DNA of 64,000 nt. Source: Nostoc sp. HK-01 (GTDB lineage Bacteria > Cyanobacteriota > Cyanobacteriia > Cyanobacteriales > Nostocaceae). The position numbers and the translations under genes are program-made. Location: the NCBI GenBank assembly GCA_003990705.1, contig AP018318.1, positions 2,483,501-2,547,500 of the forward strand, written 5' to 3'. The notes under the pieces were generated by a model, which saw only the letters and a program-made list of their open reading frames with translations, was not told where the DNA came from and ran no database searches. Shown piece after piece: positions 1 to 10,056 of the stretch. Within the stretch, counting starts at the first letter, position 1. Each line of letters starts with the position of its first letter.

Positions 1-1
1 T

Positions 2-784
2 CCCGTGGTTGGTGGTGGGATTGGCGCACTACTGCTATCGCTGGTGGTGGCGCTATTAGGTGGTGATCCTAGAGTAATTTTAGAACAGAATAACGCACCT
101 AGCGAGCGCCCAGTCACGGAGTCACCGCAGACACCAGCCCAAGACCAAATGGCTGATTTTGTTTCCGTAGTGCTGGCTGATACAGAAGATACTTGGAGTG
201 AAATATTTCAACAAAGTGGTGAAAAATACGTTGATCCGAAGTTAGTGCTGTATTCTAATGCGGTGGAATCGGCTTGTGGTTTTGCACGTTCGGCAGTGGG
301 GCCATTTTACTGTCCGCAAGATCAAAAAGTGTATATTGACTTGAGCTTTTACCGTGATTTAAAGAACCGCTACCAAGCACCAGGAGATTTTGCTCAAGCT
401 TATGTTATCGCCCATGAAGTTGGACATCATGTCCAGAATTTGTTGGGAATTTCCGATCAAGTGCGATCGCTACAACAACGAGCCGATCAGGTAGAAGCAA
501 ATCAGTTGTCTGTGCGCCAAGAACTCCAAGCAGATTGTTATGCGGGAGTTTGGGCAAATCACGCCGAGCGATCGCGCCAAATTCTGGAAACTGGTGATGT
601 CGAAGAAGCCTTAAATGCGGCTAGTAGTATTGGTGATGATCGCTTACAAGAGCAAGCTAGGGGTTATGTAGTTCCAGAATCTTTTACCCACGGCAGTTCC
701 GCCCAAAGGGTAAGCTGGTTTAAGCGAGGTATTCAAACAGGTGATCCGCAGCAATGTAATACCTTTAAAGCCGCTAATCCTTAG
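2..784 (+). CDS. Neutral zinc metallopeptidase, YpfJ/KPN_02809 family (5' truncated)
   Basis: Reads in frame from the window edge, and the first possible start (GTG at 5) already lies inside a glycine-rich membrane segment, so the true N-terminus is upstream. A short hydrophobic stretch (about residues 5-20) is followed by a Pro/Gln-rich linker and the peptidase domain. The zinc site is HEVGHH near residue 137 with a probable third ligand in the QELQADCYAG stretch near 173; both are typical of this family of membrane-anchored putative metallopeptidases. The natural substrate is not known for the family. Family members usually run about 280-300 residues, so only a few tens are missing. The assignment rests on motif and overall pattern and is good; the role is not. 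Confidence 0.85.
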   Translation, partial: PVVGGGIGALLLSLVVALLGGDPRVILEQNNAPSERPVTESPQTPAQDQMADFVSVVLADTEDTWSEIFQQSGEKYVDPKLVLYSNAVESACGFARSAVGPFYCPQDQKVYIDLSFYRDLKNRYQAPGDFAQAYVIAHEVGHHVQNLLGISDQVRSLQQRADQVEANQLSVRQELQADCYAGVWANHAERSRQILETGDVEEALNAASSIGDDRLQEQARGYVVPESFTHGSSAQRVSWFKRGIQTGDPQQCNTFKAANP

Positions 785-958
785 AGATACAAAGCCTTAC
801 TTACCACTCTCTTTTTCAATCTAGAACATAATCAAATTAACAGAAATCAAATAAAGTCAAGTGTTGGAATCAAGATGAAAAACCGTACTTTAACCGAAGT
901 TGGTTTTTTATATGAATCCCCTAGACTAGAATAAAAACATAAGCATCACTATAAGCTG

Positions 959-976
959 CTGAGTGTCAGTACTCAG
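959..976 (+). promoter_or_regulatory. Hairpin just upstream of the DUF1825 gene
   Basis: CTGAGT and ACTCAG flank a 6-nt loop, ending 15 nt before the ATG at 992. In the mRNA it would cover the region where a ribosome binding site is expected. No clear AGGAGG is present there. It could affect translation of the small gene; function is inferred only. Confidence 0.35.
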
Positions 977-991
977 TTAAATATAAGCAAC

Positions 992-1315
992 ATGGGATTC
1001 TTTGATTCTGAAATAGTTCAGCAAGAAGCAAAAGAGCTTTTTGAAGATTACCAAGCCCTAATCAAACTTGGTAATAATTATGGCAAATTTGACCGCGAAG
1101 GCAAAAAGCTGTTTATTGACCAAATGGAAACCATGATGGATCGCTATCGCATCTTTATGAAGCGTTTCGAGCTATCAGAAGATTTTATGGCGCAAATGAC
1201 AGTAGAACAGTTAAAAACCCAGTTAGGTCAGTTTGGCATAACTCCACAACAGATGTTTGATCAAATGAACTTCACCCTAGAACGGATGAAAGCCGAACTG
1301 GAAAAACAGCCCTAG
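992..1315 (+). CDS. DUF1825 family protein
   Basis: A 107-residue, highly charged, probably all-helical cytoplasmic protein. Its opening (MGFFDSEIVQQEAKELFEDY) and the whole length match the DUF1825 family, which as far as I know is restricted to cyanobacteria and plastid-related lineages and has no established function. Met/Gln/Lys-rich helices such as KLFIDQMETMMDRYRIFMKR suggest a small helical bundle. It stands alone, 207 nt after the metallopeptidase and convergent with the penicillin-binding protein gene. Length is full for the family. No signal peptide or membrane segment. Confidence 0.85.
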   Translation: MGFFDSEIVQQEAKELFEDYQALIKLGNNYGKFDREGKKLFIDQMETMMDRYRIFMKRFELSEDFMAQMTVEQLKTQLGQFGITPQQMFDQMNFTLERMKAELEKQP

Positions 1316-1428
1316 AGATAATTAAGTATTTGGTATCAAAGACTTTCGTGCAGAAAGGCAAAGGCGCAGAGAAGAAACTTCCCCTCCGCGCCTGTCTACA
1401 CCTGTCGTTGGCTTTTGAAAAAATGCTT

Positions 1429-3351
1429 TTAATTTGATTTAGGGCGAGGAAACTGAGAAGGCGATTTGAATTTTTCTACTGGTACACCTTTGAGAGCCTT
1501 AGTCATAAAATCTTTCCAAATAGGTGCTACCATACCGCCACCAGTTGCACTGCTGGCTAATTGTCTGTTGTCATCTCTACCCACCCAGACAGCAGTTGTT
1601 AATTGTGGCACAGTACCAACAAACCAAATATCTTTTTCTGATGAAGTTGTACCGGTTTTACCCGCCACTGGACGGTCAAGAGCCGCCGCTTTACCAGTTC
1701 CTGAGTTAACTACTGTTTGCATCGTATCAATAATTGCAGCAGCAGCCCAAGGATCAAGAACCAACTGAGGTTTAGGAGTATTATCTAGTAAGACATTACC
1801 ACTGCTATCCGTCACACGGGCAATAATTGTTGGTGATGACTGCCACCCATAATTAGCAAAAGTAGCATAAGCACTTGCCATTTCTAATGGTGTCACACCG
1901 ATCGCACCTAATGGCAACGAAGTTACAGGTTCCATCGGACTCATAATGCCTAAAGTCCGACAAGTTTCTATAACTTTAGACATCCCAACAGCTTTACCTA
2001 TTTTAATTACAGGGATGTTGCGAGACTGCGCTAAGGCAGTCCGAATCGGCATCGGCCCGCGGAATGAACCATCGTAATTTCTGGGATAGTACCAACCATT
2101 ACCATCTCGATAGCTCACAGGAGAGTCATCTACTGTTGAATCTGGTGTGTATTTACCAGTAGCAAAAGCTGTATAGTAAACGAATGGTTTAAAGGAAGAA
2201 CCAGGCTGACGTTGAGCTTGTGTAGCTCGGTTAAACTCGCTAACTTTAGAGTCTACACCACCTACCAAGGCTTTGACAAAATGGGTGCGCGGATCAATGG
2301 CTACCAGAGCAATTTGATTTTTGTATAACCCTTGTTCAAGTAAACTGTTATGCCATTTTTTCACCGTATCTTCAGCCATAATTTGGAATTTAGCATCAAC
2401 TGTAGTTTGAACTCGCATCCCACCTTTGAGTAATGCGTCACGTCCAAACTTCTTCGCTAATTCCTGAGACACAGTGTTAGAAACGTAAGGTAAAGCACTA
2501 CCTTGAAAAGACCTAATTCTGCCTAGTTTAATCTCTTGCTTTAAGGCATCATCATATTCCTGCTGGGTAATCCACTTCAATTCCAGCATCCGCCCCAATA
2601 CTTCTTTTTGCTTTTGTTTGGCCAGCTTCATACTCGCAAAGGGGCTAAATTCCTCTGGCGCTTGAATTAAACCTGCCATCATAGCAGATTCAGCAATAGT
2701 TAAATTTTCGGCTGACTTATCAAAGTAACTACGTGCAGCTGTTTGTACACCGTAATTATTGTGACCCCAATACACTTGATTGAGGTACATTTCTAAAATT
2801 TGGTCTTTAGTTAAAATTTGCTCTAGCCGAATTGCCAAAACAGCCTCGGCTAATTTTCGAGTAATGGCGCGTTTTTGCGACAAAAACAAATTTTTGACCA
2901 ACTGCATGGTGATGGTAGAACCACCTTCTTTCACACCACCTGCTACGGCGTTAACTACAATGGCACGTCCTACACCTGTAGGATTAATCCCGTGGTGAGA
3001 GTAAAAATGTCCATCTTCACTGGCTAGTACCGCCCGTTTTAAATTGGGCGAAATTCTATCTAAAGGTACAACCTCACGGTTAGCTTCCCCGTGAACACTA
3101 GCAAGCAATTTACCTTTAATGTCATAAATATAAGTCGTTTCTGATGGCAAGAAGTTACGCAGTTGTCTGACATCTGGCAAATTGCGGAAACTAATTGCTA
3201 AACCAACTAGCCCTCCAGCTACAATAGAGCTTGTCAGCATGGTTATAGATAACAAAGTACCGCCAGTTATCTGACCTACGCCTTTCAAAAACTCAAAACC
3301 AGATGAAGGCCGACGTTGTGGCTGCTTATTTTCAAGAGTCCTAGACGACAC
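1429..3351 (-). CDS. Class A penicillin-binding protein (PBP1A-like)
   Basis: Bifunctional peptidoglycan synthase of 640 residues: glycan-chain polymerisation and peptide cross-linking at the outer face of the inner membrane. A single membrane anchor (about 28-56) follows a short basic cytoplasmic tail. The GT51 domain carries the catalytic glutamate in [12 protein letters not shown] (E112) and the [12 protein letters not shown] motif (143-154). The transpeptidase domain has SSFK (385-388, nucleophile S385), SRN (443-445) and KTGT (565-568), all intact. The C-terminus is short and basic, without an accessory domain. Divergent from tyrS with about 170 nt between the likely starts. One of several class A PBPs expected in such a genome. 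Confidence 0.93.
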   Translation of the reverse strand: MSSRTLENKQPQRRPSSGFEFLKGVGQITGGTLLSITMLTSSIVAGGLVGLAISFRNLPDVRQLRNFLPSETTYIYDIKGKLLASVHGEANREVVPLDRISPNLKRAVLASEDGHFYSHHGINPTGVGRAIVVNAVAGGVKEGGSTITMQLVKNLFLSQKRAITRKLAEAVLAIRLEQILTKDQILEMYLNQVYWGHNNYGVQTAARSYFDKSAENLTIAESAMMAGLIQAPEEFSPFASMKLAKQKQKEVLGRMLELKWITQQEYDDALKQEIKLGRIRSFQGSALPYVSNTVSQELAKKFGRDALLKGGMRVQTTVDAKFQIMAEDTVKKWHNSLLEQGLYKNQIALVAIDPRTHFVKALVGGVDSKVSEFNRATQAQRQPGSSFKPFVYYTAFATGKYTPDSTVDDSPVSYRDGNGWYYPRNYDGSFRGPMPIRTALAQSRNIPVIKIGKAVGMSKVIETCRTLGIMSPMEPVTSLPLGAIGVTPLEMASAYATFANYGWQSSPTIIARVTDSSGNVLLDNTPKPQLVLDPWAAAAIIDTMQTVVNSGTGKAAALDRPVAGKTGTTSSEKDIWFVGTVPQLTTAVWVGRDDNRQLASSATGGGMVAPIWKDFMTKALKGVPVEKFKSPSQFPRPKSN

Positions 3352-3525
3352 GGTGATATCACTTCCTCACTTGTAAATTTAACTGTAATTCATCGAAATG
3401 CAGCAAGGTGGTTAATTTTTTGCAATTATATTAATTTGGCAGATGAAAAAACGGACAAATTGCCAGTGAATGTAACCAACCTAACTTCTCAAATAAAAAG
3501 TGTAGTTAATAGCGAATCTCCTATT

Positions 3526-4722
3526 ATGGCGCAAGATTTTTCTTGGCTGCATCGTGGGATAGTAGAAGTATTCCCCCAACCGACTGATATTAATAGCGAA
3601 ATTGAAAGTTTAGAGAAACGTCTAGCAAATAGTAACAGACCTCTGAGGGTAAAATTGGGAATTGACCCTACGGGTGCTGATATTCACTTTGGTCATAGCA
3701 TACCAGTACGAAAACTGCGAGCGTTTCAAGATGCTGGTCATACGGCAGTTCTGATTATCGGTGATTTTACGGCTCGCATTGGTGATCCTACAGGTAAATC
3801 TGAGGTGCGTCGCCAACTGACCCAAGCCGATGTGGCACAAAATGCTCAAACTTACTTAGACCAAGTGCGTCCTATTTTGGATTTTGACACACCAGGACGG
3901 TTAGAGGTGCGTTATAACTCCGAATGGCTTTCCCAGCTTAATTTAGGGAAAATTTTGGAGTTACTTTCTACCATGACGGTGGGGCAAATGTTAGCTAAGG
4001 AAGGATTTGCTGAACGTTATAAAAAAGAGAATCCGATTTTCTTGCATGAGTTCCTTTATCCGTTAATGCAGGGCTATGATTCTGTGGCCGTTGAAGCAGA
4101 TGTAGAACTAGGGGGAACTGACCAAAAGTTTAACATTGCTGTGGGACGGGATTTACAACGTCATTTTGGGCAAACACCACAATTTGGTTTACTGCTACCA
4201 ATTTTAATTGGTACAGATGGCGTGCAGAAAATGTCGAAGTCTCTGGGTAATTATGTCGGCTTGTCGGAACATCCAGGACAAAAATATCAGAAGTTACAAG
4301 GGGTTCCCGATAATTTATTGGCGCAGTATTTTGAACTTCTGACTGATTTACCTTTAGATAATTTGCCAGAAAATCCGCGCGATCGCCAGATGCTTTTAGC
4401 TTGGGAAGTGGTGAAACAATACCACGGCGAACAAGCCGCAAATGAAGCTAAAGAAGCAGCGAAAAGTGGTGGTAAAGAAGGTGCTGTTCCTGAATTTTCC
4501 CTGACAGAAGTACCGCAGTTTCCAGCAAAGTTGGCTTTTATACTCAATGCCAGTGGCTTGTGTAAAAGTACAGGTGAAGGTCGGCGGAAAATTCAAGAAG
4601 GTGGTGTACGCTTAGATGGCGATCGCATCACCGATGTTGATATCACTTACCAGGAGCCTAGTGAGTTGTACGGACGAGTACTGCAAGTTGGTAAAAATAA
4701 GTTTGTGCGTTTAGTACCGTAA
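3526..4722 (+). CDS. tyrS: Tyrosyl-tRNA synthetase
   Basis: Class I aminoacyl-tRNA synthetase charging tRNA-Tyr in the cytoplasm. The frame is open from 3316, but the upstream part reads as untranslated leader; the ATG at 3526 ([16 protein letters not shown]) gives 398 residues, the normal length of the bacterial TyrZ-like form. HFGH (residues 54-57) is the HIGH motif and KMSKS lies at about 235-239. An S4-like RNA-binding domain ends the protein (about 330-398, with [14 protein letters not shown]). No T-box leader is visible. It is followed within about 40 nt by pyrF, across a heptamer repeat. Confidence 0.95.
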   Translation: MAQDFSWLHRGIVEVFPQPTDINSEIESLEKRLANSNRPLRVKLGIDPTGADIHFGHSIPVRKLRAFQDAGHTAVLIIGDFTARIGDPTGKSEVRRQLTQADVAQNAQTYLDQVRPILDFDTPGRLEVRYNSEWLSQLNLGKILELLSTMTVGQMLAKEGFAERYKKENPIFLHEFLYPLMQGYDSVAVEADVELGGTDQKFNIAVGRDLQRHFGQTPQFGLLLPILIGTDGVQKMSKSLGNYVGLSEHPGQKYQKLQGVPDNLLAQYFELLTDLPLDNLPENPRDRQMLLAWEVVKQYHGEQAANEAKEAAKSGGKEGAVPEFSLTEVPQFPAKLAFILNASGLCKSTGEGRRKIQEGGVRLDGDRITDVDITYQEPSELYGRVLQVGKNKFVRLVP

Positions 4723-4725
4723 ATT

Positions 4726-4753
4726 GGGGAGTAGGGAGTGGGGAGTAGGGAAT
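4726..4753 (+). repeat. Short tandemly repeated heptamers (STRR)
   Basis: Four consecutive heptamers, GGGGAGT, AGGGAGT, GGGGAGT, AGGGAAT, lie between tyrS and pyrF. Just after them the start of pyrF falls in an ATGACAA/ATGACAA heptamer pair (4763-4776). Heptamer arrays of this kind are well known from Nostoc-type genomes. They explain why the pyrF frame appears open upstream of its real start. Confidence 0.8.
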
Positions 4754-4762
4754 AAAAAACTC

Positions 4763-5476
4763 ATGACAAATGACAAAATAATCGTGGCTTTGGATGTGCC
4801 TGATTTGGAAAGTGCGATCGCTTTGGTAGACAAGTTAGAATCAGTCAGTTTTTGGAAGGTTGGTTTAGAGTTGTTTACTAGCACTGGGCCGAGAATTTTA
4901 GAAATATTAAAGTCTCGGCAAAAGCGCATCTTTCTAGATTTAAAATTTCACGATATTCCCAATACGGTGGCTGGGGCTTGTCGCAGTGCGGCTCGTTATG
5001 GCGTAGATTTATTGACAATTCATGCTACATCTGGTGTAGATGCCCTCAAAGCAGCCACAGAAGCAGCCCAGACTGGTGCAGCCCAAGCTGGTGTTCAACC
5101 GCCGAAATTAATTGCTATTACGCTACTGACGAGTATTTCTGCCCGACAGTTGGCATTTGATTTAAAAATTCCCCTAGAGTTGCCAGAATTTGCTTTAGAA
5201 ATGGCACTGATGGCGAAAGATTCAGGGTTAGATGGGGCGGTGTGTTCACCCCAAGAAGTGGCACAGTTGCGACAAACCTGTGGGGATGACTTTTTGCTAG
5301 TGTGTCCGGGGGTGCGTCCAACTTGGGCAGAAAAAGGTGATCAGATGCGATCGCTCACTCCTTCCCAAGCCATTCAAGCTGGTGCAAACTATTTAGTAAT
5401 TGGTCGTCCAATCACAGCGGCGGCTGAACCTGAGTTAGCCTGGAAGCGAATTTCTGAGGAGTTAACTACAAAATAA
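4763..5476 (+). CDS. pyrF: Orotidine 5'-phosphate decarboxylase
   Basis: Last step of UMP synthesis: decarboxylates OMP to UMP. The catalytic Asp-Lys-x-x-Asp signature is present as [12 protein letters not shown] (about residues 54-65). Further family features are the phosphate-binding GVRP segment and the terminal VIGRPI stretch. The frame is open from 4724, but those codons are made of heptamer repeat; the ATG at 4763 ([14 protein letters not shown]) gives 237 residues, the usual length for group I bacterial enzymes. It probably shares a transcript with tyrS. Cytoplasmic TIM barrel. Confidence 0.95.
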   Translation: MTNDKIIVALDVPDLESAIALVDKLESVSFWKVGLELFTSTGPRILEILKSRQKRIFLDLKFHDIPNTVAGACRSAARYGVDLLTIHATSGVDALKAATEAAQTGAAQAGVQPPKLIAITLLTSISARQLAFDLKIPLELPEFALEMALMAKDSGLDGAVCSPQEVAQLRQTCGDDFLLVCPGVRPTWAEKGDQMRSLTPSQAIQAGANYLVIGRPITAAAEPELAWKRISEELTTK

Positions 5477-5569
5477 GCAGGGGTGCAGAGTGCAGGGGGA
5501 AAATAACCGCTAACAAATGATCAATGACATTTCAAGTCAATCACCCACGAAAAAATCCCACAACCAAGC

Positions 5570-6178
5570 ATGAAAATAGTTGCTTCCTTACTCCCCCTCA
5601 TAGTTTCTACCTTCTGCCTAGTAATTGCCAATAGTCTTGACAACTCAGCATTCTCACAACAACTTACTCGTTCTCTACAAGCAGACAGCGGTGTAAAGTC
5701 TGCTTGTAGAGAAAAAAATCTGGAAACATTAACTAATGAACTTCTGCGAGATTTACCGGGCTATGCCAATCGCGCCAGTCAACGCGCTCGTCTTCGTAAA
5801 AGAAGTAGTGATGCTTACAGCTATATGGTGTTAGCAGGTAGACCTGAGTTTCAACCTCTACCCTTAAATCCTGCTGGTGATGATTTAGGTGAGCAAAAAA
5901 GTTCTACAACGGGAGTTGAGCAAGTTTTTTTTACTACTTTAGAACGGCAATATATAGACAGAAAAGCAATTGAATTAGAAGAATTTCATTGGTTGTTTTT
6001 GACAAAAACTCAAAATGGTTGGCAATTGGTAATGATGTTGACTCAAACTGGTTCCTTGGCTAACAAACAACCACCAACACCACCACGAGATAGTAGCAAT
6101 GGTACAGTTGCCCAAGGAATAAAAGCTTGGCTGCGAGATTGTCAGGCGGAGCGTGTGCGCGGGACAGTAAGAAATTGA
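5570..6178 (+). CDS. Secreted hypothetical protein
   Basis: A 202-residue protein with a clear N-terminal hydrophobic signal segment (residues 4-21, LPLIVSTFCLVIANSL) followed by a polar mature part. I do not recognise a named domain. The mature part holds two cysteines (in VKSACREKN and LRDCQAERV) that could pair. The pattern of a short secreted protein with an Arg-rich middle (ASQRARLRKRSS) is common among lineage-specific cyanobacterial proteins. It is preceded by a spacer with GCAG-type short repeats (about 5477-5500) and is convergent with the BASS-like transporter. Real gene likely; function unknown. Confidence 0.65.
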   Translation: MKIVASLLPLIVSTFCLVIANSLDNSAFSQQLTRSLQADSGVKSACREKNLETLTNELLRDLPGYANRASQRARLRKRSSDAYSYMVLAGRPEFQPLPLNPAGDDLGEQKSSTTGVEQVFFTTLERQYIDRKAIELEEFHWLFLTKTQNGWQLVMMLTQTGSLANKQPPTPPRDSSNGTVAQGIKAWLRDCQAERVRGTVRN

Positions 6179-6215
6179 GTGAAAATTCTTAGGTTTAATG
6201 TTGACTCCTAACGGG

Positions 6216-7076
6216 TTAGTTTTCCTGGGGTAATCCGGCTAATCTGCGTTTATTCCAGATTGAGTAGGGAACACCTACAAAAGCTCCCAAAATTAGATAA
6301 GCCACCAGCGTCGGAATCACCTGCTGTTGTACATGATTCAAAATAGCAATAAACAAAGCTAAACCAAAATTGCGAGCAATACAGAAAATCGCCAAGGTAG
6401 ATTGGGTATCATCATCGAATCTGCCTAAAGCGTGTCCAATTCCTAGAGAGGTAATCACCATAATTGCGATCGCTACCAGTGGTAATTCCCCAACTTTGGA
6501 AAACATTGGCAGCCCTAAGATGCACAATAAAACAACCAGCACCAAAAAGAGACTGTTAGCAATAAAAGTCAAGGGTTTAGCAATCTGTTGGGTAAATGTA
6601 GGCGCGAACTTTTGCATCAAAATACCGACACTGACGGGTAATAACTGCACCATAATCACTTGTCGGGCAACTTCTAAAATTGCCACCTTTTGTGAAATAC
6701 TCGCAAATAAGGTAGCGAAAATTGCCAAGGTAATAGGAGTAACAAAAACCGCCAGTATTGCCAGAGTTAGCTGAAGACTTGCTGAGTAGTGGAAGCTGCC
6801 TCCAGCCTGTTGCGATCGCTTTGTAGTCAGAGGCGCACCCGGAGAAGCTGCCAGTAAAGCCAATCCGATCATCACTGCCGGTGGTAAGTTAAACAGTTTC
6901 AGCAGAAGAATAACTACTAAAGGAACCAGCACAACAACCGCTAAAAGCGCACGGAATACTAAGGCAGGTTTTCGCCAGAAAGAGCGCATCTTTTCAAAAG
7001 AGAGGTTGCACCCTATGGCTAACATCAGAGAAAAAATAGTGACTTTAACGAGAACCAGTAATAAGGGATGGTGCAT
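6216..7076 (-). CDS. Bile acid:sodium symporter-like (BASS/SBF) membrane protein
   Basis: Integral inner-membrane protein of 286 residues with about eight to nine hydrophobic segments. Features of the BASS/SBF superfamily are the GLALLAASPGAPLTT stretch (about residue 70-85) and a final helical part with FCIARNFGLALFIAILNH. Family members move organic anions or small carboxylates with sodium; the substrate cannot be told here. It lies about 110 nt downstream of the arylsulfatase gene on the same strand, so a link to sulfated organics is possible. The 3' part (6261-6473) has a decayed second copy at 11732-11944. Confidence 0.75.
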   Translation of the reverse strand: MHHPLLLVLVKVTIFSLMLAIGCNLSFEKMRSFWRKPALVFRALLAVVVLVPLVVILLLKLFNLPPAVMIGLALLAASPGAPLTTKRSQQAGGSFHYSASLQLTLAILAVFVTPITLAIFATLFASISQKVAILEVARQVIMVQLLPVSVGILMQKFAPTFTQQIAKPLTFIANSLFLVLVVLLCILGLPMFSKVGELPLVAIAIMVITSLGIGHALGRFDDDTQSTLAIFCIARNFGLALFIAILNHVQQQVIPTLVAYLILGAFVGVPYSIWNKRRLAGLPQEN

Positions 7077-7079
7077 GGC

Positions 7080-7182
7080 TCTACTGATAGCGTAGCGTTA
7101 GCGAGTCCGCGAGTGTCTTGCAATTTTTAATTAATAATTTTTAATTGGAGCGTTCGCGCAGCGTCTCGTAGAGAAGCGACTT
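7080..7182. repeat. Two small dispersed repeats between transporter and arylsulfatase genes
   Basis: The spacer contains GATAGCGTAGCGTTAGCGAG (from about 7087) and GGAGCGTTCGCGCAGCGTCT (from about 7145), separated by an AT-rich direct repeat of TTTTTAATTAATA type. Both GC-rich elements look like the small dispersed repeats common in Nostoc genomes; a diverged relative of the second is at about 53437-53470. Confidence 0.6.
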
Positions 7183-7188
7183 GACTCT

Positions 7189-9543
7189 CTACTGTCGTGC
7201 CAGAAGGGTACGCATTTCAGCTTCCTTATCGTGAATCAAATCTCCACTAACATCCACTATCACACTATAAATCTTGCCCGTAAACTTGAAAGGCGGTTCA
7301 TAATCGGGTGTTACAGGCGCACCAGGGGCAATGCCACAAGTCACACCACTGGTCAGACCTAGTGCTAAGGGAGTCGTCACAGGCACATCGGCTTGGCCAA
7401 CCAATTTCTCATTGATATACAGTTGGACATGACCCGGCGTTCCTTTCCCCTTGGCTAAATCTGGTTGACCCGTGACTTTAAACTCAAAGCGTAACTGGTG
7501 ACGACCTTCCGGCACAGATGACCCAGACTCGACATGATAGAGCGATCGCGCTACATAATTATGAACCCAGTGCAGTTTGCCATCTTTGACATAGAAGGAG
7601 TAGCCACTATCATTACCTCCGTGAGCCAGTAATACTCCTTCTGCGCCACCTGTGGGAATTTCCACATCAGCCGTAATACTGTGAGAACGATTGAGCAACT
7701 TGACGGCACTATTGGCTGGGATTGCCTGAGTATCAGGATAGTAAGTATAGCGGCTACGATTGACGGCAATCTGAGGACGTTCTTCTGCAAATCGTTGTAC
7801 GCCTCTGCCATCCACAGGCAACACATTATACTTACCTGCCTCTACGTACCAAGTGGCAATCATTTCAATTAATTTAGGGCGATTATCAGCCGCAATATTA
7901 TGATTTTCTGAAAAATCTGAGGCGACGTGATACAGTTCCCAATGATGGGTATCCAAATCCGTAAGAGTTTCCGCCGAAATGGCCGCACCAAAAAACTGAC
8001 CTGCTTCTGCAAATGAGGGACCAGGCCAAGGACAAACCGCCCGCCAACCATCATAGTAAAGAGAACGATGTCCCATCATCTCGAAATATTGGGTCAGGTG
8101 CTTAGTAGGTACAGTACTATGATTAAAAGTATGGGCAAAACTGACACCTTCAATGGGAGATTGAGTAACACCCTTAATCGTTGTTGGTGGTTCAATTTCC
8201 AGTAATTCCAGCACAGTCGGCACTAGGTCAATAGCATGAGCGTACTGAGTACGGATTTCACCTTTTGCCTCAATGCCTTGATTCCAATGGACAATCAAGG
8301 GATCGCTGATTCCACCCCGATAAGTTTCCCGTTTCCAACGGCGGAAAGGCGTATTACCTGCCCAAGTCCAACCCCAAGCATAATGGTTGAAAGTTTCTGG
8401 ACTGCCTAGCTTATCTAGTGCCTTGAGATTTTCCTCTAGGGATTCTGGCACATTGTTAAAAAAGAGGTTCTCATTAACTGAACCAGTTGGCCCCCCTTCA
8501 GAACTTGCCCCATTGTCCGAAATCACCATAATTACGGTATTCTCGAACTCAGCGATCGCTTTGAGGAAGTCGAGTAAGCGACCGATATGGTGGTCAGTGT
8601 GGGTTAAAAAGCCAGCATATACTTCCATCATCCGGGCATAAAGCCGTTTTTCTGCGGCTGAGAGGGAATCCCAGTGCGGGACATCGGGATCATGGCGGGA
8701 GAGTTCAGCATCTGCGGGGACAATCCCCATTTCCTGCTGACGGGCAAAAACCTTTTCCCTGTATGCTTCCCAGCCATCATCAAACTGTCCGGCGTAGGCA
8801 TCAGCCCATTCTTTCGGTACATGATGGGGGGCGTGCATCGCACCAGGACAGAAATACATGAAAAAGGGTTTATCGGGGGCAACCTGCTTGGCATCAGCGA
8901 TAAAGCTAATTGCCTTGTCTGCCAAGTCTGCGGTTAAATGGTAGCCTTCTGCGGGGGTCTTTTCTGGCTTAACGGTGTGGTTGTCATAAACCAAATCTGG
9001 ATAATACTGGTGGGTTTCTCCGCCCAGAAAACCATAAAAACGTTCAAAACCGCGACCGAGAGGCCAACGGTCATAGGGGCCAGCCGCAGATAGCTGGTTT
9101 GAGGGGGTTAAATGCCATTTCCCGATCGCATAGGTGTTATAACCCTTCTGTAATAATATCTCCGAGAGAAACCCATTCTCAAAGGGAATATTCCCATTAC
9201 TACCTGGATAACCGGTAGAACCTTCTGTGATGCAGGACATGGCGTTGGAATGGTGATTGCGCCCAGTGAGAAGGCAAGAACGGGTGGGTGAACACAACGC
9301 CGTCGTGTGTAGATTGTTGTAGCGCAAACCATTGGCGGCTAGTACGTCTAGGTTGGGTGTTTTGATGGGACTTCCGTAACATCCAAATTGCCCAAAGCCT
9401 GTATCATCGAAAACGATAAATAGGACGTTGGGTGTACCTTCTTTAGATCGCAACGGTTCTGGCCAAGCTGGACTAGATTTATCAACTGTCCGACCGATGA
9501 CACCGGGGAAAGTATTTCCTGGTTTGTATTCACGCAGAGACAT
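7189..9543 (-). CDS. Arylsulfatase (sulfatase family S1)
   Basis: Hydrolyses sulfate esters. The 784-residue protein opens with the sulfatase fold: metal-binding FIVFDDTGFGQFGCYG (about 42-57) and the formylglycine signature CSPTR (84-88) with TGR following; Cys84 must be oxidised by a formylglycine-generating enzyme, which is not in this window. The C-terminal part (about 590-784) looks like a beta-sandwich with a LamG-like pattern (VLLAHGGNDSGYSFYVKDGKL). This two-part architecture is seen in large PAS-type arylsulfatases. No signal peptide is visible. It is the middle gene of a minus-strand block with P450, DUF202 and BASS genes. A role in sulfur scavenging or in metabolism of a sulfated secondary compound is inferred. 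Confidence 0.92.
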   Translation of the reverse strand: MSLREYKPGNTFPGVIGRTVDKSSPAWPEPLRSKEGTPNVLFIVFDDTGFGQFGCYGSPIKTPNLDVLAANGLRYNNLHTTALCSPTRSCLLTGRNHHSNAMSCITEGSTGYPGSNGNIPFENGFLSEILLQKGYNTYAIGKWHLTPSNQLSAAGPYDRWPLGRGFERFYGFLGGETHQYYPDLVYDNHTVKPEKTPAEGYHLTADLADKAISFIADAKQVAPDKPFFMYFCPGAMHAPHHVPKEWADAYAGQFDDGWEAYREKVFARQQEMGIVPADAELSRHDPDVPHWDSLSAAEKRLYARMMEVYAGFLTHTDHHIGRLLDFLKAIAEFENTVIMVISDNGASSEGGPTGSVNENLFFNNVPESLEENLKALDKLGSPETFNHYAWGWTWAGNTPFRRWKRETYRGGISDPLIVHWNQGIEAKGEIRTQYAHAIDLVPTVLELLEIEPPTTIKGVTQSPIEGVSFAHTFNHSTVPTKHLTQYFEMMGHRSLYYDGWRAVCPWPGPSFAEAGQFFGAAISAETLTDLDTHHWELYHVASDFSENHNIAADNRPKLIEMIATWYVEAGKYNVLPVDGRGVQRFAEERPQIAVNRSRYTYYPDTQAIPANSAVKLLNRSHSITADVEIPTGGAEGVLLAHGGNDSGYSFYVKDGKLHWVHNYVARSLYHVESGSSVPEGRHQLRFEFKVTGQPDLAKGKGTPGHVQLYINEKLVGQADVPVTTPLALGLTSGVTCGIAPGAPVTPDYEPPFKFTGKIYSVIVDVSGDLIHDKEAEMRTLLARQ

Positions 9544-9594
9544 AAATCAGACCTCTTGAGAATATGTAATTTTTAACAAAAGCCCCGAAATTCT

Positions 9595-9614
9595 ATCTCC
9601 TCTTTAGGAGAGGT
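9595..9614 (-). terminator. Weak hairpin after the DUF202 gene
   Basis: CTCCT and AGGAG pair around a short loop just downstream of the DUF202 stop and before the arylsulfatase gene. No strong U-tract follows, so it may be a processing or attenuation point rather than a full terminator. Confidence 0.3.
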
Positions 9615-9618
9615 TAAT

Positions 9619-10056
9619 TTATAAATTCATTGCCCTAATTAGCACACCAATAAAACTAACTAAGCCAATTATGAGTAAAGCCACTCCGATAATTTCCGCA
9701 CTGTGAGAAGTTTCATAGGTATAGTGATTATTTTGGATTTGTTTAAGTAACCGATGGTGTTCTCTCAACCCTAAAACCATTGCCAACATTCCCGTACCAA
9801 TGAAAGACAACCCCACAATCACCGAAAATCTGACTGGGTTAAGATGATGACTAAGACGAGTATTTTCAATCGCTCTGACAATGGTAGGGATACCAAAACC
9901 AAAACCAATCAACGAAAGACAGGTGCGTATCCACGCCATTAATGTGCGGTCTGCTGCCGCCCGACTGCGGTATTTAGCTAGTTCTGTCCGATCTGCTGCT
10001 AAGTCATTGGTAGATAACTTTTCAGGTGTTTCTGAGTTTATGGGTAGCTGACTCAT
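9619..10056 (-). CDS. YidH-like DUF202 membrane protein
   Basis: A 145-residue protein with three membrane segments. The DUF202 signature is the DRTLMAWIRTCLSLIGFGFG stretch (about residues 36-55), with helices near 75-95 and 120-142. The function of the family is not established. Its ATG shares one base with the TAA stop of the P450 gene (TAATG), a strong sign of translational coupling. The N-terminal 30 residues are polar and cytoplasmic. Why a DUF202 protein should be coupled to a P450 is unknown. Confidence 0.85.
   Translation of the reverse strand: MSQLPINSETPEKLSTNDLAADRTELAKYRSRAAADRTLMAWIRTCLSLIGFGFGIPTIVRAIENTRLSHHLNPVRFSVIVGLSFIGTGMLAMVLGLREHHRLLKQIQNNHYTYETSHSAEIIGVALLIIGLVSFIGVLIRAMNL

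Noticed and set aside
4396-4596. Minus-strand frames inside tyrS
   Set aside because: Antisense shadows of a clear synthetase gene.
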